DNA of 64,000 nt, from the NCBI GenBank assembly GCA_015066515.1, contig SVOH01000004.1, positions 62,001-126,000 on the forward strand. The letters are read 5' to 3'. Source of the stretch: Oscillospiraceae bacterium. Its GTDB lineage: Bacteria > Bacillota > Clostridia > Oscillospirales > Acutalibacteraceae. The notes under the pieces are model-generated. The model was given only the letters and a program-made list of their open reading frames with translations. It was not told the origin of the DNA and did no database searches. Position 1 is the first letter of the stretch. Each line of letters begins with the position of its first letter. Positions 1-8,770 of the stretch are shown one piece after another. The position numbers were made by a program, and so were the translations under genes.

Positions 1-1
1 T

Positions 2-3000
2 GAAACTATAAAGGAAGACGATGAAATTTCGGTAATTATTACAACTGGTGATAAAGCTGTAATTGACGTATATGAAGGTTCTGATAAAACAATGAGTTTA
101 TCAGATTTTGCTTTAAAGAGTAACTACGTTAAAGTGGCAAAGCAAAATCTTGCCAAAAATAAAGCGGATGTTTTAGCGGCGCTTGACCAAAATAATATTG
201 CATACAAAACAGGCGAGGAGTATTCGACAATACTTAACGGCTTTGAACTTGTTATTAAAGCGCGTGATTTTGAAAGCACCTGTAAGTCATTAGGCGAAGG
301 TATGAGTATAATAGTTGGTGAGGAATACAACACCTGCGAAACACAGTTGGTTGAGAATGCTGTTGATGTTTTTGATACAGGTATTTTTGACAGCTCTGAT
401 AGTGGCTATGACGGCAGTGGTATGGTTGTAGCAGTGCTAGATACTGGTATCGACTCTAACCATACTGCATTTTCTACCGATAACTTCACAAGCAAAAAAC
501 TGGGCCTTACATACGATGATGTAAAAGCTGTTATTAAAGATACTGTGGCTGCTGAGCAGTTAGACGGTCTTACCGTTGACGATGTTTATATCAATGAAAA
601 GATTCCTTATAACTTTGACTATGCGGATGTAGACTCTGACGCATATTCAACACACAATAACCATGGCACACACGTATCAGGTGTAATAGTGGGTAACGAT
701 GATACAATCCGTGGTGTAGCGCCAAATGCACAGCTTGTATCTATGAAAATATTTTCTGATGTTATGGATACTGCTCGTACAGCTTGGATTCTTGCAGCGC
801 TTGAAGACTGTATTGTACTCGGTGTCGACGTTATCAATATGTCAATCGGTACTGCGTGCGGCTTTAGCCGTGAAAGTGACGAAGAGGCTGTTGACGGTAT
901 TTATGACAAGCTTCGCGAGTCTGGTATATGTATGGTTGTTGCGGCTTCTAACAGCTATAACTCTGCATACAGTTCTGAAAAGAACGGTAACTTAGGCCTT
1001 ACCTCTAATCCGGATACTGGTACTGTAGGCTCACCCTCTACTTATGATGGTGTTATGTCGGTTGCATCTATTGCCGGCGCTGAAACACCCTACATTGAGT
1101 ATGACGGTAAAATAATTTACTTTGTTGAAACAACAAATGGTGCAGCAGAAGAAAACAATTTTTACGATACTTTACTTGGTGATAAAAAGTCAAAGAAATT
1201 TGAATATGTCGTTATTCCGGGTGTTGGCCGTAGCGCTGACTATACCGGTGTAAACGTAAAGGGTAAAATTGCTCTTGTTCGTCGTGGTTCAAATACTTTT
1301 GAAGAAAAGGCAATGATTGCTCAAGAGCAAGACGCTGCGGGTATTATTATTTACAATAATGTGTCAGGTGACATTAAAATGAATGTCGGCGATGCAACAC
1401 TTGCAGTTTGTTCTATTTCGCAGGATGACGGTGAAATGCTCGCTGCAAAAAAAGGCGGCACACTTAAAATAAGCCGTAAGCAGACTTCAGGTCCTTTTAT
1501 TTCTGACTTTTCATCTTGGGGACCTACACCTGATCTTAAAATAAAGCCTGAAATTACTGCACACGGTGGTAGTATTCTATCTTCTATTACGGGTGGTAGC
1601 TATGACCGTCTTTCAGGTACATCAATGGCTTGTCCAAACTACGCAGGTGTTGTTGTACTATTACGCCAATACGTTGTAGAAAATTACCCCGAAATTGCAG
1701 ATGATAACAATGCGGTTAATACTATGGTTAATTGCCTTCTTATGTCAACTGCAGATATTGCTCTTGGTAAAAACGGTCTTCCGTATTCGGTAAGAAAACA
1801 GGGCGCAGGTCTTGCAAATCTAACAAATTCTATTAAATCTCCTGCTTATATTACAGTTAAAGATAAAGAAGGTAATGTTACAGATAAAGCTAAGCTTGAG
1901 CTTGGTGACGACCCCAAAAAATCGGGTGAATATACAATGACCTTTTCTATCAATAATACAGCTAAGCATGCAGTGTCATATAAGCTGGGCGCTTATGTTT
2001 TAACAGAAGGCGTTAGCGAAACAAAAACTGCTGCCGGTGAAACTACAGTGACCGAGGAAGCCTATCTTTTAGATGGTGCTAAATTTGAGGTTGTATCGGT
2101 TGAGGGTGGACGCAAAAGCGGAGATAAGGTTCGTGTTAAAAAGAATTCCGAAGCAACTGTTACAGTTAAAGTAACATTAAGTGATGAAGATAAAGAATAT
2201 CTTGACAAATCTTTTGCTAACGGTATGTATGTTGAAGGCTTTGTCACTTTAGAAGCGAAGTCAGGTACAAAGGTTGACCTTAATGTTCCATATCTTGCTT
2301 TTTATGGTGACTGGACTAAAGCACCTCTTTTTGACCTTACATACTATGATACTAATGCAGACGAACTTGACGACGGTATTGATGAAGAAGATAAGGTTAA
2401 GGCCGATGCATACGCTACACGACCTGTTGGTGGTGTTAGTGATGACTATGTAAGTTATCTTGGTTCTTACTATTTCTTGCAAGACCCTGACGATATGGTT
2501 ATTTCTGCAAATGAGAATTATGTTGCTCTTTCAAATCAGGTTGGCACAATTCATTCGCTTCGCTTTGTGTGGGCAGGTCTATTGCGAAATGCCGCAAAAA
2601 TTGATATAACCATTACTGATGATACAACCGGTGATGTTGTGTTTGAACGCACCGAGAACGATGTTCGTAAGTCATATAGTGATGGCGGCGCATCTATTTA
2701 TCCCGCAAATGTAAAGATTGAATTTGACACCACCGAATACAATCTTGAAAACAACAGTGAATATACCGTAAAACTTGTAGGTTACCTTGATTACGGTGAT
2801 GGTGGACTTAAGACAAATGAAAACAACGTTTTTGAATTTCCGCTTGTAGCCGACTTTGAGGCGCCAACCGTTACTGATGTTGAATATCGTTATGAATACG
2901 ATAAAACATTAAAGAAAAACCGCTTGTACGCCGATGTAATGATTTACGACAATCATTATGCAATGTGCTCACAAATCGGTTACGTTACTGAAGAAGCTGA

Positions 3001-6000
3001 TGATGACGGAAATGTTGGTCCTGCTATGAAAACACTTGAGCAGTATATGACTCCTGTTTATTCAGAGCGTAACAGCACAACTAAGGTGACATTTGAACTT
3101 ACTGATTACATTTATACCATCAAGAATAATGCTACTACTAAAAATACGTTTATAATAAATGCGTATGACTATGCGTTAAACTATGCGACTTATGAGTTGG
3201 CTCTTCCTGATGACTTTACAGATTTTTATTTTGAAGGTCTTGAGGACGGTCTTACCCTTAGCCCAAATGAAGTATATACACTTTCTCCGGTTATAACACC
3301 CGACAGCGAATGGGCAGAGCTGCTTGAATATTCATCATCAAAACCAAGTGTTGTTCGTGTTGTTAACAATAAGCTTGTTGCTGTTAACAGTGGTAGTGCC
3401 ATCATTAAGGCTCAGGATCCAACCAACAGTAAGAGTGTTACGTTTAACGTTACAGTACTTAGCAAAGGCGACGACGGCTATCGCAGATACGATAAGCCTG
3501 TTGCTGATGTATTTACACTTGACGGTTTTAATACACAAAAGGCTTATTATATTCTTGAAAACGAAGATAAAAAGCTAGGCGATACAGGAAGCACAAATTT
3601 CTTTGAAGGAAAGTACAAGCTTGAAATGTATCCTTCTGAGTCGGTATTGCTTAATTTGTCGCTCGATTCCTTCTTTAAAAACGATACTACCGTATCTTTT
3701 GAAAGCAGTAATGAAAGTATTGTAAAGGTAGATAAATCAGGTGTTGTAACAGCGCAGGGAGAGGGATTTGCCTCTATTACCGTTAAAGTGCTACTTGATG
3801 ATAAGAGTACTTATTATTCCGAAACAGTTAATGTTGAGGTAAAGGATCCGTTTGTAACAACGGGTGCTATGCTTTCGCACTACTACGGTAACGGCGGCCT
3901 TGTAACTATACCAGAGGATTTATCTCTTACACAGATTGGTCAGTTTGCATTTTCTAACTTCGAGTACATAATGAAAACCGAAGAGGAGCTTGCATTTGAC
4001 GATGCCGAAACTTCAAAGGCATGGTTTATTGGTGATAATACGATTACAAAGGTTGTAATACCTGAGGGTGTTGAAAGTATTGCAAATTATGCTTTTGCAA
4101 ACCTTACTGCACTTGAAGAGGTTGTATTACCCTCAACACTTGAGTCGATTGATTACGGTGCATTCTATGGCTGTACTGCGCTTCAAAAGATTACATTCAG
4201 CGGTGAAAATAATTTAAAAATTATTAACCAAAACGCATTTGAAAATTGCGATTTACGTGACACACTAAAACTTCCTGCTGCTTGTGTAATTTCTGACTAT
4301 GCATTTGCAGGCAACCAAAAGCTTAAGGGCATTGAGCTTGGTGAAAACCTATACTCATTGGGCCAGTATGCATTTGCAGGCTGTAAAAAACTTAAGGATG
4401 TTAAAATCGACGCTAAGAAGGTTAAATACGGTGCCTATGCATTCACAGGTTGTGAATCGCTAAAAGAGTTTTATGTTAATTCTTCTGTTCTGCCAGAGGG
4501 TATGTTCTACGAATGTGATGATATGAAAAAGGTTACTATCGGTGCCGATGTTAACGATATTGGCGTATTCGCATTCAGAGATACCAAAATTTCGGAATTT
4601 GAAATTGAAAAGGGTAACAAGAACTATAAAACCGGTACAAAGAATTACATACTTTCGGCAGACAGTAAAACACTTGTTGCCGTTTCACCGCTTGTCGAGG
4701 GTGAATTCACCTATGAAAATATTGACGGTAAAAAGGTTAACGAAATAGCAAAGGGTGCATTTTCACACAACCAAAAAATAACATCAATTGTTATGGATAA
4801 AGTTACTTCGGTTGGTGAGTATGGTCTTGCTTCTAATAAGAGCCTTGTAAATGTTTCTTTAGGCGAACTAAAAGAAATAGGTGATTATGCGTTCTTTGAA
4901 GCTGCAATTACCACAATGCCTGCTTTTGATAAAAAGGTAAAGATTGGTAAATACGCATTTTCATTTACAAAACTTACATCGGTTACAATTCCTGATAAGA
5001 TGGAAGTTGCCGAGGGTACCTTTAGCGAGTGTGTAGACCTTGCTACAGTTATTATCGGCGACGATGTTAAAATTGGTAAATACGCCTTTAGTATGGATAA
5101 AGATCAGGCGTTTAAGGTCCAGATGGAGATGGACGGCGATAAAAAGCTGTTTAAATATGTGTTCTCTTCACCACTTACATCACTTACTATAGGTAAAAAT
5201 GCAGAAATAGGTGAAAATGCATTTTCTAATGCGGCAAGTCTTGAGACGGTTACCTTAGGTGAAGGCGCCAAACTTGAAAAGATGGCATTTTATAACACTT
5301 CGAGCCTTAAGAACATTGACTTGTCCAAGGTTGAAGAAATTGGCGATTACGCAATTTCAGGTGACGTATATTACGCATGTCTTGATGAAAATATGACAGT
5401 AGCTGCTGTTAATTCAGAAGGTTTCTATTATTACACCTATCACGGTCCACAAATAGAAAATGCTGACATTTCATCTGCTAAAACACTTGGTGAGTATGCG
5501 TTCTCATACTGTCGCAAGCTGGTAGATGTTAAATTAAGTGATGATATTGAAGAAATAAAACAATACACCTTTGCAGGTTGTGAATCACTTAAAAACATTA
5601 ATCTTGGCAAGGTTGAAACAATAGGTGAGTATGCATTTATGGAATGTGGACTCGAAAGCCTTGATGCTTCAGCAACCGAAAACATAGGTAAGTATGCATT
5701 TGTCTCTAACCGTTTGCTTAACACCTTAAAATTATGTAAGAAGACAGTCGAGATAGGTGAGGGTGCGTTCTCTTATTGCGATCCTTTAAGCTCTGTTGAA
5801 AATCTTAATTGTGTAGAAAATATCGGTGATTATGCGTTTGCATACACAGCTATTACTTCTGCTGATCTTACCTCTGCTGTAAAAATTGGTAGAAATGTAT
5901 TTATAAAAGAAACTCTTACACCATTTACGGTTATACTTGGCGATGAAATTGAAAAGATTGCTGATAATCCGTTTGCAATGTGTAAGGTGGAACCATTCAG

Positions 6001-7447
6001 TACTACCGAAACACAAAAGGTTAACGGTAAGGAAAAGGAAGTAACTGTATACGACTTTGAAATTAGTGATACAGTATTTGTAATCGACGGTTCGCTTTAC
6101 TGTATGAATGAAAAGGGTATGGAGCTTATCACTTATGCCGGAGTAGAAAAAGAAGATGTAATTGTTGCTGATGATACAGTTCGAATTACAGCATATGCAT
6201 TTGCCGGAAGTGATGCCGTTCGCGTTAAGATGCCTTTTACAACTACGGCGATTGGTCACAAGGCATTCTTCGATTGCAACTCGCTTGATATGGTTACGTT
6301 TGGCAGTTATAATGTTCCAAACTTTGAAGAAGAATTTGACCCGGCTTATTACGGCAGCTTTGAAAATATTCCTGGTTCGGGCGACTTTGGTACATATACC
6401 GATTATGATGGTAACGAGATTGCTATAAACGGACTTGGTATTATTCCGTTCTTTATGTGGAATGCAACAGGTGAAATGTATTCTAACGTATTCTATGGCG
6501 CAACATTTGTTGATTATGTAGGTAAGGTTGAAGATAAACTTACAATGGTGCGTCCGGTAAATGGCGTAGGATATGATTCGTTTATTTGCAGCCAGTATTT
6601 CGATTTAACAATCGATGGTCCTGCAGCACCAAATGATGTAGCTGTTGATGCTATTAATGCAATCAAGGCAATTCCTGAAAGGGTAACCTATGAAGATAAG
6701 GCGTTGGTTGATAGTGCGAGGGCTGCTTACGGTAAGGTTGCTACTCTTGAGCAGCAAGCACTTGTAACAAACTATTCTGACCTTGTTTCTGCTGAACAGC
6801 GTATTAAAGCTCTCGACCCTGATGCACAGAAAAATGACAATACAAATACCGACGATGCTAAAAAATCTAACACAGGTGTTTGGATTTGGATTGTTGCGAT
6901 TCTTGCTTTAGTAATTGTTGCAGCTGTACTACTTATAAAAAAATTCAAGGAGCCAATTGCCAAATTTACAAAGCCAATTGCGGATAAGGTTTCGGCGTTT
7001 GCTGCGCCTGTAATTCAAAAAATTGCAAAGGTTTGTAAGCCTGTTTGGGATAAGGTATCTATATTTGCTAAACCAATAATTACAAAAATTACTGCATTTT
7101 GTGGTCCCGTTTTTGAAAAAATAGGTAACTTCTTAAAACCTGTATTCACTAAAATCGGCGCGGCTATTAAGGCGGCTGCTTTGTGGATTGCCACTCTTGC
7201 TGTAAAGGTGTTTGGCATTTGCAAGACCTGGATTATTAAGGCTTATACTAAAGTAAAACCTTTTGTAGTAAAGTGGGCAAAAATTATTATTGAAAAAATT
7301 GTTATGGTTTCAAAGTTTGTTTGTAACAAGGCAGTAGAGCTTGCAAAGCTTATCGCAGCAAAGGTGAGTAGCGCAATCAAAAATGCCAAGGCAAAAAAAC
7401 AACAATCACAAAACGAGGAGGAAGCACAACAAGATGAAGAAAATTAA
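2..7447 (+). CDS. Giant cell-surface subtilisin-like (S8) serine protease with BspA leucine-rich repeats, 5' partial
   Basis: The frame is open to the left edge, so the ATG at 92 is internal and the signal peptide lies outside the window. Numbering from that ATG, the catalytic triad is D117 (VLDTGID), H191 (HGTHVSG) and S511 (SGTSMACP). The preceding segment fits an inhibitor_I9 propeptide. A PA-type insert (KIALVRRG...GIIIYNN) sits near 390-430. Then come Fn3-like modules, two Big_2-like Ig domains (about 1060-1130 and 1185-1245), and more than 25 LRR_5/BspA repeats (GxYAFxxCxxLxxVxL) over about 1320-2070. A transmembrane helix (about 2262-2286) and a 165-residue basic tail follow. The architecture is lactocepin-like: extracellular protein degradation with an adhesive repeat region. 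It overlaps the next lipoprotein gene by 14 bases and appears to lead the Opp operon. The tail is unusual and has its own entry. The protease call is secure; the substrate is unknown. Confidence 0.93.
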   Translation, partial: ETIKEDDEISVIITTGDKAVIDVYEGSDKTMSLSDFALKSNYVKVAKQNLAKNKADVLAALDQNNIAYKTGEEYSTILNGFELVIKARDFESTCKSLGEGMSIIVGEEYNTCETQLVENAVDVFDTGIFDSSDSGYDGSGMVVAVLDTGIDSNHTAFSTDNFTSKKLGLTYDDVKAVIKDTVAAEQLDGLTVDDVYINEKIPYNFDYADVDSDAYSTHNNHGTHVSGVIVGNDDTIRGVAPNAQLVSMKIFSDVMDTARTAWILAALEDCIVLGVDVINMSIGTACGFSRESDEEAVDGIYDKLRESGICMVVAASNSYNSAYSSEKNGNLGLTSNPDTGTVGSPSTYDGVMSVASIAGAETPYIEYDGKIIYFVETTNGAAEENNFYDTLLGDKKSKKFEYVVIPGVGRSADYTGVNVKGKIALVRRGSNTFEEKAMIAQEQDAAGIIIYNNVSGDIKMNVGDATLAVCSISQDDGEMLAAKKGGTLKISRKQTSGPFISDFSSWGPTPDLKIKPEITAHGGSILSSITGGSYDRLSGTSMACPNYAGVVVLLRQYVVENYPEIADDNNAVNTMVNCLLMSTADIALGKNGLPYSVRKQGAGLANLTNSIKSPAYITVKDKEGNVTDKAKLELGDDPKKSGEYTMTFSINNTAKHAVSYKLGAYVLTEGVSETKTAAGETTVTEEAYLLDGAKFEVVSVEGGRKSGDKVRVKKNSEATVTVKVTLSDEDKEYLDKSFANGMYVEGFVTLEAKSGTKVDLNVPYLAFYGDWTKAPLFDLTYYDTNADELDDGIDEEDKVKADAYATRPVGGVSDDYVSYLGSYYFLQDPDDMVISANENYVALSNQVGTIHSLRFVWAGLLRNAAKIDITITDDTTGDVVFERTENDVRKSYSDGGASIYPANVKIEFDTTEYNLENNSEYTVKLVGYLDYGDGGLKTNENNVFEFPLVADFEAPTVTDVEYRYEYDKTLKKNRLYADVMIYDNHYAMCSQIGYVTEEADDDGNVGPAMKTLEQYMTPVYSERNSTTKVTFELTDYIYTIKNNATTKNTFIINAYDYALNYATYELALPDDFTDFYFEGLEDGLTLSPNEVYTLSPVITPDSEWAELLEYSSSKPSVVRVVNNKLVAVNSGSAIIKAQDPTNSKSVTFNVTVLSKGDDGYRRYDKPVADVFTLDGFNTQKAYYILENEDKKLGDTGSTNFFEGKYKLEMYPSESVLLNLSLDSFFKNDTTVSFESSNESIVKVDKSGVVTAQGEGFASITVKVLLDDKSTYYSETVNVEVKDPFVTTGAMLSHYYGNGGLVTIPEDLSLTQIGQFAFSNFEYIMKTEEELAFDDAETSKAWFIGDNTITKVVIPEGVESIANYAFANLTALEEVVLPSTLESIDYGAFYGCTALQKITFSGENNLKIINQNAFENCDLRDTLKLPAACVISDYAFAGNQKLKGIELGENLYSLGQYAFAGCKKLKDVKIDAKKVKYGAYAFTGCESLKEFYVNSSVLPEGMFYECDDMKKVTIGADVNDIGVFAFRDTKISEFEIEKGNKNYKTGTKNYILSADSKTLVAVSPLVEGEFTYENIDGKKVNEIAKGAFSHNQKITSIVMDKVTSVGEYGLASNKSLVNVSLGELKEIGDYAFFEAAITTMPAFDKKVKIGKYAFSFTKLTSVTIPDKMEVAEGTFSECVDLATVIIGDDVKIGKYAFSMDKDQAFKVQMEMDGDKKLFKYVFSSPLTSLTIGKNAEIGENAFSNAASLETVTLGEGAKLEKMAFYNTSSLKNIDLSKVEEIGDYAISGDVYYACLDENMTVAAVNSEGFYYYTYHGPQIENADISSAKTLGEYAFSYCRKLVDVKLSDDIEEIKQYTFAGCESLKNINLGKVETIGEYAFMECGLESLDASATENIGKYAFVSNRLLNTLKLCKKTVEIGEGAFSYCDPLSSVENLNCVENIGDYAFAYTAITSADLTSAVKIGRNVFIKETLTPFTVILGDEIEKIADNPFAMCKVEPFSTTETQKVNGKEKEVTVYDFEISDTVFVIDGSLYCMNEKGMELITYAGVEKEDVIVADDTVRITAYAFAGSDAVRVKMPFTTTAIGHKAFFDCNSLDMVTFGSYNVPNFEEEFDPAYYGSFENIPGSGDFGTYTDYDGNEIAINGLGIIPFFMWNATGEMYSNVFYGATFVDYVGKVEDKLTMVRPVNGVGYDSFICSQYFDLTIDGPAAPNDVAVDAINAIKAIPERVTYEDKALVDSARAAYGKVATLEQQALVTNYSDLVSAEQRIKALDPDAQKNDNTNTDDAKKSNTGVWIWIVAILALVIVAAVLLIKKFKEPIAKFTKPIADKVSAFAAPVIQKIAKVCKPVWDKVSIFAKPIITKITAFCGPVFEKIGNFLKPVFTKIGAAIKAAALWIATLAVKVFGICKTWIIKAYTKVKPFVVKWAKIIIEKIVMVSKFVCNKAVELAKLIAAKVSSAIKNAKAKKQQSQNEEEAQQDEEN
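6974..7171 (+). repeat. Six tandem 11-residue repeats in the protease cytoplasmic tail
   Basis: Proline codons fall at 6974, 7007, 7040, 7073, 7106 and 7139, exactly 33 bases apart. Each unit reads P-[IV]-x-x-K-[VI]-x-x-[FVA]-x-x (for example PVWDKVSIFAK and PVFEKIGNFLK). A looser lysine- and hydrophobic-rich continuation runs to about 7400. DNA copies have diverged, so the pattern is held at protein level. It lies directly after the single transmembrane helix, so it should be cytoplasmic. Confidence 0.85.
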
Positions 7448-8735
7448 ATATTTATCATTTATTTTACTTGCAACCTCAATTGTTTTTTTGCTTGCAGGTT
7501 GTACTGAAACAGCTACTCCATATGAAACAAATAATAAAGATGGATATTCCGTTAGCGTCAAATTTGACGCTAACGGCGGAACCTTTACAACAAATACTTC
7601 TGTAATTGTTGATTCATTTAATGTTGATGATAAGTCACAGGTAGCCCTTATTGCACCTGATGACTCACGTCGTAGTAACGATGCATTCAAAGCCACAAAG
7701 AATGGCCATTTCCTTGCGGGATGGTATAGGGAATGTATCGAAACCACCGATGAAAGCGGCAAAAAAATATACAGTTATTCAGGTAAGTGGGATTTTGAAA
7801 ACGATGTTTTAAAAGTTGATAAAGATAAGACTTATTCGGCTGATACACCCGCACTTACTCTTTATGCGGCGTGGATACCACTTTTTGAAATAGAGTTTTA
7901 TTCACTTGAATCGGGCGATTTAGTTGACACGTTAAAGTATAATCCTACCGATGCAAAGGCAATCGAAATTCCTGCTTGGGATGAAGAAACCGGTGCTATA
8001 GAAATGTACGATTTTCCTAAACGTGAAGGATATACCTTTAATAAAGCTTTTTATGATGCCGAAGGTACAAACGAGCTTACAGGCGAAACACTTACACACC
8101 CAGGTTCTGTAAACGAGGAAAACGCTACCGCTACCGATCCAATTTTAAAACTTTATGTTGATTGGCACGAGGGTGAGTGGTATCGCATTTACAATGTTGA
8201 CCAGTTTAAAGAAAGTGCTAGTTTAACCGGTAATTACGAGCTTTTTGCTGATCTTGATTTTAATGATGAGATTTGGCCTACAACCTTTGTTTACGGCAAT
8301 TTTAGTGGTGTGATAAAGGGTAATGGTCATACAATCAGAAATGTTAACGTTACACAAACGAATAACTCTAAGGTTAATGCAGGTTTATTTGGTTATATTA
8401 CCGATACAGCTAATATATCCGATGTTAATTTTGAAAATATAACCTTTACTATTAAGGCAGGTACCCGTAAGGTAGGTACAAGTTTTGGCTTGTTTGCCGG
8501 TACTATTTCTGACAAGGCCATAATTAGTGGAGTTAATATTTTAAACGGCCATTTACAAATTGATTCATCCTGTTACTTTGCAGTAGATGATTATTCGATA
8601 GGTCTTGTTTGCGGTATGGGCGATGCTTCAAAGCTCTCAACGGCTCAAATTGACTGTACTGCGGTGGGCGATAGTCCCGAGATTGTTAAAATTACTGAAA
8701 ACGGTAATGCTGTTACAGTTGATTTTGAAAAGTAA
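7434..8735 (+). CDS. Surface lipoprotein with InlB/Flg_new repeats and a GLUG-like region
   Basis: I chose the ATG at 7434 because it follows a strong GAGGAGGAA (7415-7423) and opens a lipoprotein signal, with lipobox LLAGC and acylated Cys23. This overlaps the protease gene by 14 bases, so translation is probably coupled. Two InlB B-repeat/Flg_new modules are visible (FDANGG...GHFLAGWY...YAAW near 40-150, and a second ending LKLYVDW near 155-250). They are followed by a GLUG-like beta segment (YELFADLDFND...FSGVIKGNGHTIRNV) at about 270-320. These modules are typical of adhesive or carbohydrate/protein-binding surface proteins of gut Firmicutes. No catalytic motif is seen. Its position between a surface protease and a peptide-binding protein suggests a role in substrate capture, which is inference. 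Confidence 0.85.
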   Translation: MKKIKYLSFILLATSIVFLLAGCTETATPYETNNKDGYSVSVKFDANGGTFTTNTSVIVDSFNVDDKSQVALIAPDDSRRSNDAFKATKNGHFLAGWYRECIETTDESGKKIYSYSGKWDFENDVLKVDKDKTYSADTPALTLYAAWIPLFEIEFYSLESGDLVDTLKYNPTDAKAIEIPAWDEETGAIEMYDFPKREGYTFNKAFYDAEGTNELTGETLTHPGSVNEENATATDPILKLYVDWHEGEWYRIYNVDQFKESASLTGNYELFADLDFNDEIWPTTFVYGNFSGVIKGNGHTIRNVNVTQTNNSKVNAGLFGYITDTANISDVNFENITFTIKAGTRKVGTSFGLFAGTISDKAIISGVNILNGHLQIDSSCYFAVDDYSIGLVCGMGDASKLSTAQIDCTAVGDSPEIVKITENGNAVTVDFEK

Positions 8736-8770
8736 AAATTTTATTTTAATATAAAGGAGCGCGACATTTT

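Noticed and set aside
5786..6259. 157-codon minus-strand open frame inside the protease gene
   Set aside because: It is a reading shadow of the BspA repeat region, with no ribosome binding site and low-complexity composition. The plus-strand frame carries all the recognised domains.
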